DNA from: Pseudoleptotrichia goodfellowii | GTDB lineage: Bacteria > Fusobacteriota > Fusobacteriia > Fusobacteriales > Leptotrichiaceae | DNA length: 64,000 nt | Reading direction: 5' to 3' | Assembly (NCBI RefSeq): GCF_007990505.1 | Contig: NZ_AP019822.1 | Coordinates: 1,736,001 to 1,800,000, forward strand | In this document: one piece after another, positions 25,506-31,877 of the stretch | Position numbering within the stretch: position 1 is the stretch's first letter | Layout: every line of letters begins with the position of its first letter | The notes under the pieces: generated by a model | Seen by the model: the letters and a program-made list of their open reading frames with translations, nothing else | Databases searched by the model: none | Told to the model about the DNA's origin: nothing | Position numbers and translations under genes: made by a program

Positions 25506-26261
25506 TTATTTAAGATACTCCAATATTTCTTTTTTGTATTTTAAAAATTTTTCGGACATTTCTATTTCCTGATTATTTCCGTTTCTGTCTATTTCTATTT
25601 TTATTTCAGCCGTTATTTGACCCGGACTTCCCGCAAGGATATAAATTCTGTCCGAAAGAAGTATCGCCTCGTCAATATCGTGAGTTATAAACAATGTGGA
25701 CATTTTTATCTGTTTCATTATGTCCAGATACCAAAGGTGCATTTTATGCTTTGTTATAGCATCCAATGCACTGAACGGCTCATCCAGCAAAGCAATTTCC
25801 CGAGAAAACATATACGTCCTCAAAAGTGCAGCTCTCTGTTTCATTCCTCCCGATAATTGGCTCGGGTATTTTTTCTGTGTTCCTTCAAGTCCGAACTGCT
25901 CAAAATACTTTTCAGCCTTTTCTCTTGCTGTTTTTTTACTTTCTCCTTTTATAACAAGAGGAAGAGACACATTATCGATAACCGTTTTAAAAGGCAGTAA
26001 CAAATCTTTTTGAAGCATATAGCTTATATTTCCCGACTTCCCTGTTATGTTTTGACCGTTCATCTCCACAGACCCTTTATCCGGAGAAATCAGTCCCGCA
26101 ATAACATTAAAAAGTGTGCTTTTTCCTACTCCGCTCAGTCCCAAAATACAGACAAGCTCATTTTCATAAAGTTTTACCGAAATATTTTCTATAATTTTTT
26201 TATCTTCAAATTTTACCGAAACATTTTTCGTTTCCAGTTTGATTTTTTTCTCTGTATTCAT
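25506..26261 (-). CDS. thiZ: ABC transporter ATP-binding protein, ThiZ-like
   Basis: A 251-residue ATPase of the nitrate/sulfonate/taurine (SsuB/TauB) family. The Walker A is GLSGVGKST, the Q-loop YMLQKD, the signature LSGGMKQR, the Walker B IALLDEPFSALD and the switch His is in FITHDIDEA. It is the last gene of the thiamine-related cluster, 152 bases after the binding protein. No obvious structure was seen in that gap. It energises the permease encoded upstream. Confidence 0.85.
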   Translation of the reverse strand: MNTEKKIKLETKNVSVKFEDKKIIENISVKLYENELVCILGLSGVGKSTLFNVIAGLISPDKGSVEMNGQNITGKSGNISYMLQKDLLLPFKTVIDNVSLPLVIKGESKKTAREKAEKYFEQFGLEGTQKKYPSQLSGGMKQRAALLRTYMFSREIALLDEPFSALDAITKHKMHLWYLDIMKQIKMSTLFITHDIDEAILLSDRIYILAGSPGQITAEIKIEIDRNGNNQEIEMSEKFLKYKKEILEYLK

Positions 26262-26413
26262 ATTTTTGCTGCCTTTCTCATAATAATTGCCTATAACTGA
26301 AAATCACAAATAGCTGAAAATTTTGAAAGTTTAACAATCTTTCTTTATAAACACAGCTGTCATAAACATTTCAGCATTTGCAATAATTAATAATCTTTCC
26401 CTCATAAATTTTT

Positions 26414-27436
26414 CTATTTTAAATATTCGTTGGAAAATCCGTATCCTTTAGGAATTTCTTTTTTAACAAGTCCGTTTTTGAAAAGCCATTCATAAAACGT
26501 ATCCCAACGATTTGCGTCTATTACTCCCCATTCTGCAACATCGGCTTTATATCTTGTAGCAAGCCATTTCTGGCTGGCTATCGCCAATTCAGGTTTCAAT
26601 TCGGGAGCATTTTTCACCAATACTTTTGCCGCTTCTTCAGGATTTGCAATAGCGTATTCATATCCTTTTTTTATTGCTCTTAAAACTTTTTTGGCTTCTT
26701 CGGGATTTTTTTTCAAATAATCATTATTCGCAATAATCACAGGACTGTAGTAATCAAGATCTTTCCCGTAATCGGCAAAATTCAAAAAGTTCGTTTTAAG
26801 TCCGGCAAGCTCTGTTGCAATTCCGTCCCACGCATAATATACCCAAACTGCATCTATATCAGTCTGCAATGCAGTAACAACATCAGTTACTGTATTCGGT
26901 ATCATTTTGACCTTATTAAAATCTCCACCGTCATCAGTTATAATTTTTTTCAATACAGCCTTTTCTATTTCATCATCCCAAGTAGCATATTTATGATTTT
27001 CCATTTTTTTAGGACTGTCTATCCCTTTGTCTTTCAGGGATATTATTCCTGATGTGTTATGCTGAATAATCGCAGCAACGGCAGTTACAGGAACAGGAGC
27101 ATCTGTCGCAAAAGATTTTGCCAGTGTGTCCTGAAAACTTATCCCGAATTGAGCTCCGCCTGCTCCTATTAATGCAGTTGTACTTCCTTCAGGGGGCTGA
27201 ACTATTTCTACATTTTCAAGCCCCTCTTCTTTAAAATATCCCAATTCCTTCGCAACGAACAATCCTGTGTGATTTGTATTCGGTGTCCAGTCAAGCACAA
27301 TGCTTATTTTTTTTGAAGGACTTTCATTTCCTGTTTTTGCTTTATCTTCTGTTTTATTTTGACTTTCACTTTTTCCGCATGATATAGCTAAAATTCCTAA
27401 AATACACAATAATAAGATCTTTACAAATTTTTTCAT
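26414..27436 (-). CDS. thiY: ABC substrate-binding lipoprotein for a thiamine precursor, ThiY-like
   Basis: A 340-residue lipoprotein of the NMT1/ThiY family. The lipobox AISC puts the lipidated Cys at residue 20, followed by a Ser/Lys/Glu-rich spacer. The mature N-terminus ISIVLDWTPNTNHTGLFVAK is typical of ThiY, which binds formylaminopyrimidine, a thiamine breakdown product. Other landmarks are GAQFGISFQ and YYAWDGIATE. AAGGAG precedes the ATG. It is separated from the permease gene by a 376-bp block of palindromes. The riboswitch upstream supports a thiamine-related ligand. Confidence 0.85.
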   Translation of the reverse strand: MKKFVKILLLCILGILAISCGKSESQNKTEDKAKTGNESPSKKISIVLDWTPNTNHTGLFVAKELGYFKEEGLENVEIVQPPEGSTTALIGAGGAQFGISFQDTLAKSFATDAPVPVTAVAAIIQHNTSGIISLKDKGIDSPKKMENHKYATWDDEIEKAVLKKIITDDGGDFNKVKMIPNTVTDVVTALQTDIDAVWVYYAWDGIATELAGLKTNFLNFADYGKDLDYYSPVIIANNDYLKKNPEEAKKVLRAIKKGYEYAIANPEEAAKVLVKNAPELKPELAIASQKWLATRYKADVAEWGVIDANRWDTFYEWLFKNGLVKKEIPKGYGFSNEYLK

Positions 27437-27463
27437 TTTATTTCAACTCCTTAATTTAGATTC

Positions 27464-27484
27464 GTGAGGGTTCGTCACCCTCAC
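27464..27484. repeat. Hairpin in the thiY leader
   Basis: GTGAGGG (27464-27470) pairs with CCCTCAC (27478-27484) across a 7-base loop, 27 bases upstream of the thiY ATG. There is no T-tract, so it is not a classical terminator. Similar GTGAGG hairpins lie next to related repeats at 61439 and 16115. Confidence 0.6.
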
Positions 27485-27492
27485 ACTCCCAC

Positions 27493-27605
27493 CTACAACC
27501 CCAAATTTTATATACTCAAAAATGCACGTTCGCTACGAAAACAAAAAAATTGTTTTCGTTTACGCTCACTAACACATTTTTATCGTTATAAAATTTGAAG
27601 GTTAG
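27493..27605. repeat. Intergenic palindrome, copy 1 (about 110 bp)
   Basis: An imperfect palindrome with outer arms AAATTTTATA / TATAAAATTT, middle blocks AAAAATGCACGTTCGC and CTCACTAACACATTTTT, and a centre GAAAACAA-AAAAA-TTGTTTTC. It aligns along its length with the elements at 54496 and (inverted) 63589. It lies between the permease and thiY, inside what should be one operon. Confidence 0.85.
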
Positions 27606-27654
27606 AATAAGTTTGGGATTTTTAATAAATAAAATACTGAATTTTATATTTCCC

Positions 27655-27780
27655 TCGACATTTAAAATTTTACTTTGAAAAATGCGAATGAAGCGTTATA
27701 AAAACAACTGTTCGAGCATAGCGAGTTTGTTGTTTTTATAGCAGAATGAACCATTTTGAATTAGTAAAATTTTAAGTCGA
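27655..27780. repeat. Intergenic palindrome, divergent subtype (126 bp)
   Basis: The arms TCGACATTTAAAATTTTACT and AGTAAAATTTTAAGTCGA close the element, with an inner stem ATAAAAACAAC / GTTGTTTTTAT. The loop of about 20 bases contains CGAGCATAGCGAG. It has the same layout as copy 1 but different arms and a larger loop. The 16101-16112 stretch in the GC-rich element shares ATAGCGAG. Confidence 0.75.
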
Positions 27781-27790
27781 AAGTTTTTCG

Positions 27791-27812
27791 CTTCCTTTTT
27801 CCAAAAAGGAAG
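27791..27812. repeat. Hairpin abutting the permease stop
   Basis: CTTCCTTTTT-cc-AAAAAGGAAG forms a perfect 10-bp stem ending at the base before the permease stop codon. The same hairpin with the same following CGAAAAA stands beside the palindrome at 54496, so the two seem to travel together. It may act as a weak terminator. Confidence 0.65.
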
Positions 27813-28580
27813 TCACTCCCACGGCATCGCCACTTTCTGCACTTTTTTCACTGCATACATCAAAAATAAACTTATCGCCGATACAAAAAATATTACTGCA
27901 AACATTTTATCAAAAGAATAAGATTTTCTGACTCTCGTCATATACACTCCAAGTCCGTCAAATCCTCCCAGCCATTCAGCCACTACCGCACCGATAATAG
28001 AATAGGATACTGATATTCTAAGCCCTGCAAAGAAATATCCGATAGAACTCGGGAATTTTATGTGAATAAAATTTTGAAAAGGTGTAGCTCCCATTGTTTT
28101 CAATAAATTCAAAGCATCCTTGTCAGCCGATTTAAATCCGTCCAGCAACCCTACAGTTATCGGAAAAAATGATGTAATAACTATCAATGTTATTTTAGGC
28201 ATTATTCCGTAACCCAGCCACAGCACCAAAAGCGGTGCTATCGCAACTGTCGGAATAGTTTGAGTGATTACAAGTACAGGATAAATAGCCTTATATGCAA
28301 ATTCAAATCTATCCATTACAACAGCCGTTACAAATCCTAAAATTATTCCCAAACCCAGTCCCAAAAATGCTTCGGTTAAAGTTATTACAGTATGATGCAT
28401 TAACAGTCCGAAATCCGAGAAAAAAGCCTTTATCACATTAAAAGGTGAAGGCAACATAAATTTCGGTACGATTCCTGTCATAGACAGTATCTGCCATAAA
28501 ATAAGTATAAAAACTATTATTATAAACGGTGCAGTTTTATCGGTTATTTTATTTAGAGTGTTTCGAGATTTTTTGCTCAA
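27813..28580 (-). CDS. thiX: ABC transporter permease, ThiX-like
   Basis: A 255-residue inner-membrane permease with about six helices, of the SsuC/TauC/ThiX family. The cytoplasmic coupling region reads LLKTMGATPFQNFIHIKFPS followed by GLRISVSYSIIGAVVAEWLG. The only workable start is TTG at 28580, which overlaps the end of the upstream gene by 32 bases and has AAGGAG about 12 bases before it. It is the second gene under the TPP riboswitch. It should pair with the ThiZ-like ATPase and ThiY-like binding protein downstream. Confidence 0.85.
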   Translation of the reverse strand: MSKKSRNTLNKITDKTAPFIIIVFILILWQILSMTGIVPKFMLPSPFNVIKAFFSDFGLLMHHTVITLTEAFLGLGLGIILGFVTAVVMDRFEFAYKAIYPVLVITQTIPTVAIAPLLVLWLGYGIMPKITLIVITSFFPITVGLLDGFKSADKDALNLLKTMGATPFQNFIHIKFPSSIGYFFAGLRISVSYSIIGAVVAEWLGGFDGLGVYMTRVRKSYSFDKMFAVIFFVSAISLFLMYAVKKVQKVAMPWE

Positions 28581-28857
28581 TCGTCAGCACATCTCCTTTC
28601 GGCTTATAATTAATTTTTACATAAGACATTACTCCGAGAGCTCCCGCTTTTACTGCTATAATCTGACATTCTTTTACGATTTCCATTAATTCTTCGTATT
28701 TTCCTTCTATTGTAGTTTCAAAAGGACCTACGTGAGTATTCAGATTTTTACTCTTAATATAGGCTATTACTTGGTCCACGATCCTCACAGTTTCTTCATT
28801 TCCTTGAACATTGGGTAAAACCTGTATTGCAATACTTGCATCTATTTCTTTTGACAT
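28549..28857 (-). CDS. Thiamine-binding protein, MTH1187/YkoF-type
   Basis: A 102-residue cytoplasmic protein of the MTH1187 (thiamine_BP) family, a ferredoxin-like fold that binds thiamine or its pyrimidine part. Landmarks are SIAIQVLPN, NTHVGPFETTIEGKYEELME and AGALGVMSYVKINYKP. It is the first gene after the TPP riboswitch. Its AGGAGG site lies in the 3' arm of a hairpin. Its 3' end overlaps the permease gene, so the two are translated together. Confidence 0.88.
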   Translation of the reverse strand: MSKEIDASIAIQVLPNVQGNEETVRIVDQVIAYIKSKNLNTHVGPFETTIEGKYEELMEIVKECQIIAVKAGALGVMSYVKINYKPKGDVLTIEQKISKHSK

Positions 28858-28864
28858 AAAAAAT

Positions 28865-28886
28865 CCTCCTTTTTTGACAAAGGAGG
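28865..28886 (-). promoter_or_regulatory. Hairpin sequestering the ribosome site of the TPP-controlled operon
   Basis: On the minus strand CCTCCTTT (28879-28886) pairs with AAAGGAGG (28865-28872), 8 bp. The 3' arm is the Shine-Dalgarno, and ATTTTTT follows directly before the ATG. It can therefore hide the ribosome site and may also act as a weak terminator. It is the likely expression platform of the riboswitch, about 90 bases downstream of the aptamer. Confidence 0.7.
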
Positions 28887-28978
28887 TACTTTATATATTT
28901 TTACAACTATTTTTTGTGTAAATTTTTCGTCAAAGCTTTTCTATAACTGCTTTTCAGATTTTATTGTAAAATATTAAA

Positions 28979-29070
28979 CGGTACTCCCTTCGTCGGCATT
29001 ATCCGAATCAGGTCTAACGGGTTAAGTTGTTACTACAACTACTCTCAGCAATAAGCTCCCCGGTATTCCG
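28979..29070 (-). promoter_or_regulatory. TPP riboswitch (THI element)
   Basis: On the minus strand the conserved aptamer blocks appear in order: CGGGGAGC, GCTGAGAG, a variable stem-loop (GTTGTAGTAACAAC), ACCTGATTCGGATAATGCCG and GAAGGGAGT. The ends pair through CGG/CCG and TAC/GTA to form P1. Thiamine pyrophosphate binding should lower expression of the downstream uptake genes. Confidence 0.95.
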
Positions 29071-29089
29071 ATTTTCTTTTGTTAATAAT

Positions 29090-29118
29090 AGTATATATTT
29101 TAATTTTTTTAAAGTCAA
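29090..29118 (-). promoter_or_regulatory. Promoter of the TPP-controlled operon
   Basis: TTGACT (29113-29118) lies 17 bases from TATACT (29090-29095) on the minus strand, placing the RNA start just before the riboswitch aptamer. Confidence 0.8.
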
Positions 29119-29134
29119 GAAAATTTTTACTATA

Positions 29135-29162
29135 TTGACAATTTTATAATTTATGCTATAAT
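29135..29162 (+). promoter_or_regulatory. Promoter P1 of small-RNA/peptide locus 1
   Basis: TTGACA (29135-29140), 16 bases, then TATAAT (29157-29162) with TG before the -10 (TGCTATAAT): a full-consensus promoter. It would start RNA at G29169. The same layout (16-base spacer, extended -10, RNA starting GUAA) occurs at locus 2. Confidence 0.85.
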
Positions 29163-29168
29163 AATTAT

Positions 29169-29250
29169 GTAATTCCTGAAGGATTGCACTTATTAGTGAT
29201 AAATTAAAATTGGGATAAAAAAGGCTGGACTTGTTTCAGCCTTTTTTATA
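29169..29250 (+). ncRNA. Small RNA 1, putative antitoxin RNA
   Basis: The predicted transcript of about 80 nt starts GTAATTCC and ends at a strong terminator, AAAAAAGGCTG (29217-29227) paired with CAGCCTTTTTT (29237-29247). A small 5' stem-loop TCC-tgaa-GGA follows the start. ATTGGG (29209-29214) is the exact complement of the loop of the peptide mRNA (CCCAAT, 29267-29272). ATAAATTA (29199-29206) complements TAATTTAT (29277-29284). 29189-29196 complements CTGGTAAG (29287-29294) with two G-U pairs, reaching the first bases of the Shine-Dalgarno. It contains no convincing reading frame. A role as antisense repressor is inference. Confidence 0.7.
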
Positions 29251-29254
29251 TAAT
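29226..29254 (+). promoter_or_regulatory. Promoter P2 of locus 1, nested in the small-RNA terminator
   Basis: TGGACT (29226-29231) lies 17 bases from TATAAT (29249-29254). The -35 box covers the top of the terminator hairpin and the T-tract is the spacer. RNA would begin near A29261, so the mRNA opens with the stem-loop AGGTTA-cccaa-TAACCT (29261-29277). Confidence 0.65.
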
Positions 29255-29304
29255 TAAATTAGGTTACCCAATAACCTAATTTATTTCTGGTAAGGAGGTA
29301 TACG

Positions 29305-29364
29305 ATGCGTATATTATTTTTTGTATTAGTGTTGTTTTTACTGATACAAAGATTTTCATACTAA
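29305..29364 (+). CDS. 19-residue hydrophobic peptide, putative type I toxin 1
   Basis: ATG at 29305 follows AAGGAGG (29292-29298) with ideal spacing. The frame encodes MRILFFVLVLFLLIQRFSY and ends in TAA. One basic residue, a 12-residue hydrophobic stretch and a polar tail fit a single membrane-spanning peptide. In length and layout it resembles the Ibs/ShoB class of type I toxins, but homology is not claimed. The 5' leader of about 44 nt carries a stem-loop whose loop is complementary to the small RNA made upstream. A weak hairpin AGCC-tttcgg-GGCT with a short T-run follows at 29375-29390. A second locus at 49.8-50.1 kb has the same organisation. Confidence 0.75.
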   Translation: MRILFFVLVLFLLIQRFSY

Positions 29365-29398
29365 GCGTATCCTCAGCCTTTCGGGGCTTTTAAACTTT

Positions 29399-30190
29399 TT
29401 ACTCTAATAAACTCGATCTGACATTTATTATTTCCTTTTTTATAATTTCCCAAATCTCATTTCCGTAATTATCATTCAAACAATTATAAAGTTCAGTTTC
29501 CTGCTCATATTCTTCTTTCCGTGCTTTATCCAGTACGATTTCTTTATAATACTTCTTTTGTAACTCAAAATGAATGCTTGAAAGAAAATAACTCCCATTC
29601 CCGAATTTCCCTTTAATTATTGCCGTTTTACCGTTTTCAAACTTTGCTATTGCCTCATAACTGTCATCATTTTTATCATCAGGAATAAATGTCGGTCCAC
29701 CATGATAATAATACATTTTTTCTTTTACCGTGCTGTATTTCCCGTCAAATTTCAAAGGTACAAAAGCCTTGGCATATACACTTTCATCATAATATCTTCC
29801 ATTTGTCAGTTCCGCCAAAGACCCTTTGGCAACCCCTTTAAAAAATTCTAATTCCCATTTGTCGACTACATCATATTCTTCTCCGTGAAAATCCAATCTG
29901 TCACAGGCGTAGTAAGCTCCCGCACAAATCCCCAAGTAAACTCCCCCATTTTTCAAATATTCACGGATTTTTTTATTTCCTATACCGTTTAACTTGTTAC
30001 AATAAGGCATGGCTACTCCTCCAGGAAATACAACCATAGCAGCCTTATCTAAAATATTATCATTGATTATATCACTTGCGAATATTTCTTTTACCGGGTG
30101 CCCCATTTTTTCTTTACAAGCTTTAAGGAGAGATGACACACCTACTCGACTTGCACCTTCATCTCCGTAAATCAGTATAACTTTTCCCAT
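29399..30190 (-). CDS. BPL_N-type class I amidotransferase-like protein
   Basis: A 263-residue cytoplasmic protein resembling the N-terminal domain of eukaryotic biotin-protein ligase (BPL_N), a class I glutamine-amidotransferase-like fold. The N-terminus KVILIYGDEGASRVGVSSLL and the nucleophile elbow GICAGAYYACDRLDF, with the Cys of GICAG, are characteristic. A His in YYYHGGPTFIPD may complete the site. The substrate is unknown. AAGGAG precedes the ATG. It follows the OppA-like lipoprotein by 26 bases and is probably co-transcribed with it. The peptide transcript of locus 1 converges on its 3' end. Confidence 0.75.
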   Translation of the reverse strand: MGKVILIYGDEGASRVGVSSLLKACKEKMGHPVKEIFASDIINDNILDKAAMVVFPGGVAMPYCNKLNGIGNKKIREYLKNGGVYLGICAGAYYACDRLDFHGEEYDVVDKWELEFFKGVAKGSLAELTNGRYYDESVYAKAFVPLKFDGKYSTVKEKMYYYHGGPTFIPDDKNDDSYEAIAKFENGKTAIIKGKFGNGSYFLSSIHFELQKKYYKEIVLDKARKEEYEQETELYNCLNDNYGNEIWEIIKKEIINVRSSLLE

Positions 30191-30216
30191 TATTCTCCTT
30201 ATATTTTAGATTTTTA

Positions 30217-31836
30217 TTATTTCAAATATACTTTATAAAAATCAATGGAATTTCCTGCTGCTCTTATTATAAGATCTTCCACATCTGTACTTTGTAAATA
30301 TGTGCCTACCTGAAAATAAAGTCCTGAATATACGAAATCATTTATAAGTATCTTTTCCGCATTTTCCATAGCTTTAATTCTAAGTTTGGCATTTATACTT
30401 TCCTGTGCAAAATTTACAAGTTTGTCATATTCGGGATTAGAGTATTTTGCTGTATTAAGCCCTGAATTTGTCATAAATATCTCCAAATAGGTCATAGCAT
30501 CTACATAGTCTGGTCCCCAACTGTTTCTTAAAATATCAAAATTTCCTTCAGTTGCTCTTGTTATCATTTCTTTATAAGTTACTACGTCTACTTTTACTTC
30601 CAGTCCTAATTTTTTCTTCCATTGCTCCTGATAAAATTCCGCTTCTTTTCTTCCTGTTCCTCTTTCATCCACTGTCAATGTTAATTTCACATTTTCTTTT
30701 GTCAATCCGCTTTCTTTTAATCCTGTTTCAAATATCGTTTTTAAATCTGCATCTTTATATTGAGCGTATAAATCTCCGTTTTCTTCTCTAAAGTCTTTCT
30801 CCACTCCCGGTATTCCTTTTGCTACCAGTCCTGAAGCTTTTATTCCTACACCGTCCAATACATTATTAACAAGTTCCTCTCTATTTATAGCCAATATCAT
30901 TGCTTTTCTTATATTTTTATTTTTAAATACGGGATTTTTCGTATTTAAAGCTAAATACCATACTCTTCCGTCAGGATAGGGCTTTAACTCGGGTTTCCCT
31001 TTAAATTCACGGATTTTTTCAAGAGAAATTCTTGTAAAATTAACTTCTTTATTTTCAAATAATTTTGCCGAAACATCCATATCTGCAATCATTATTAAAT
31101 TTATCTTTTTACTTTTTATTTCTTTTTCATTCCAATAATCGGGATTTTTTTCCAAAACCATTCTATCTTCGTGTTTCCATTTAGTCAATATATACGGCCC
31201 GTTATATACTGCCATTTCTGCTTCTGTTCCGTATTTTTCCTTATTTTTATTTATCACTTTTTCATTTACAGGTAAATATATCGGTGTTATCAAAGTTTTC
31301 CCAAAATAAGCTACAGGTTTTGCAAGAGTTATTTCAAGAGTATAGTCATCTTTTACTTTTATCCCTACTTTATTGAAATCTTTAAGTTCTCCGGTATTGT
31401 ATTCTTTTGCTCCCTGAATATAATACATAATAAATGAATATGCCGCTGCGGTTTCAGGTTCCAGTCCTCTTTTCATTCCCCTCGCATAATCATAAGCCGT
31501 TACAGTATCTCCGTTTGACCATTTCGTTCCTTTTCTGATACTAAAAGTCCATATTTTGCCGTCTTCGGACACAGTCCAACTTTCGGCTCCTGCAGGTATT
31601 ATTTCACTGTTTTCGTCCAATCTTACAAGCCCTTCATAAAGTTTATCCGCCAAAACATATCCGCTTACATCTTTTATTAACTGGGGATCCAATGTTTCAG
31701 GTTCACTTTCTAAATTTGTTGTAAAATATCTTTCCGTATTTTTCTTATTTAACTTATTATCACACGATATTATAAATATAAAACTTAATATCAAGAAAAA
31801 TATTAAACTGTTTAATCGGGGTTTTACCGTTTTCAT
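30217..31836 (-). CDS. oppA: Oligopeptide ABC transporter substrate-binding lipoprotein, OppA family
   Basis: A 539-residue SBP_bac_5 protein. The lipobox IISC places the lipidated Cys at residue 25. Family motifs include EPETLDPQLIKDVSGYVLAD near the mature N-terminus, WSNGDTVTAYDYARGMKR around 110 and IRKAMILAINREELV around 300. It should bind peptides in the periplasm. No permease or ATPase genes lie next to it, so it must feed a transporter encoded elsewhere, or act as a receptor. It follows rclA by 41 bases. Confidence 0.9.
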   Translation of the reverse strand: MKTVKPRLNSLIFFLILSFIFIISCDNKLNKKNTERYFTTNLESEPETLDPQLIKDVSGYVLADKLYEGLVRLDENSEIIPAGAESWTVSEDGKIWTFSIRKGTKWSNGDTVTAYDYARGMKRGLEPETAAAYSFIMYYIQGAKEYNTGELKDFNKVGIKVKDDYTLEITLAKPVAYFGKTLITPIYLPVNEKVINKNKEKYGTEAEMAVYNGPYILTKWKHEDRMVLEKNPDYWNEKEIKSKKINLIMIADMDVSAKLFENKEVNFTRISLEKIREFKGKPELKPYPDGRVWYLALNTKNPVFKNKNIRKAMILAINREELVNNVLDGVGIKASGLVAKGIPGVEKDFREENGDLYAQYKDADLKTIFETGLKESGLTKENVKLTLTVDERGTGRKEAEFYQEQWKKKLGLEVKVDVVTYKEMITRATEGNFDILRNSWGPDYVDAMTYLEIFMTNSGLNTAKYSNPEYDKLVNFAQESINAKLRIKAMENAEKILINDFVYSGLYFQVGTYLQSTDVEDLIIRAAGNSIDFYKVYLK

Positions 31837-31877
31837 TAGCTGTAATCTCCTTTTTTATAATTTCTCTTTATTTTATC

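Noticed and set aside
27493-27780. A CRISPR array
   Set aside because: The repeats are single large palindromes with no regularly spaced short direct repeats and no cas genes nearby.
29376-29400. Antisense promoter opposite peptide 1, as in the Sib/Ibs arrangement
   Set aside because: No convincing -35/-10 pair was found on the opposite strand at either locus, whereas the tandem small RNA has a consensus promoter and clear complementarity.
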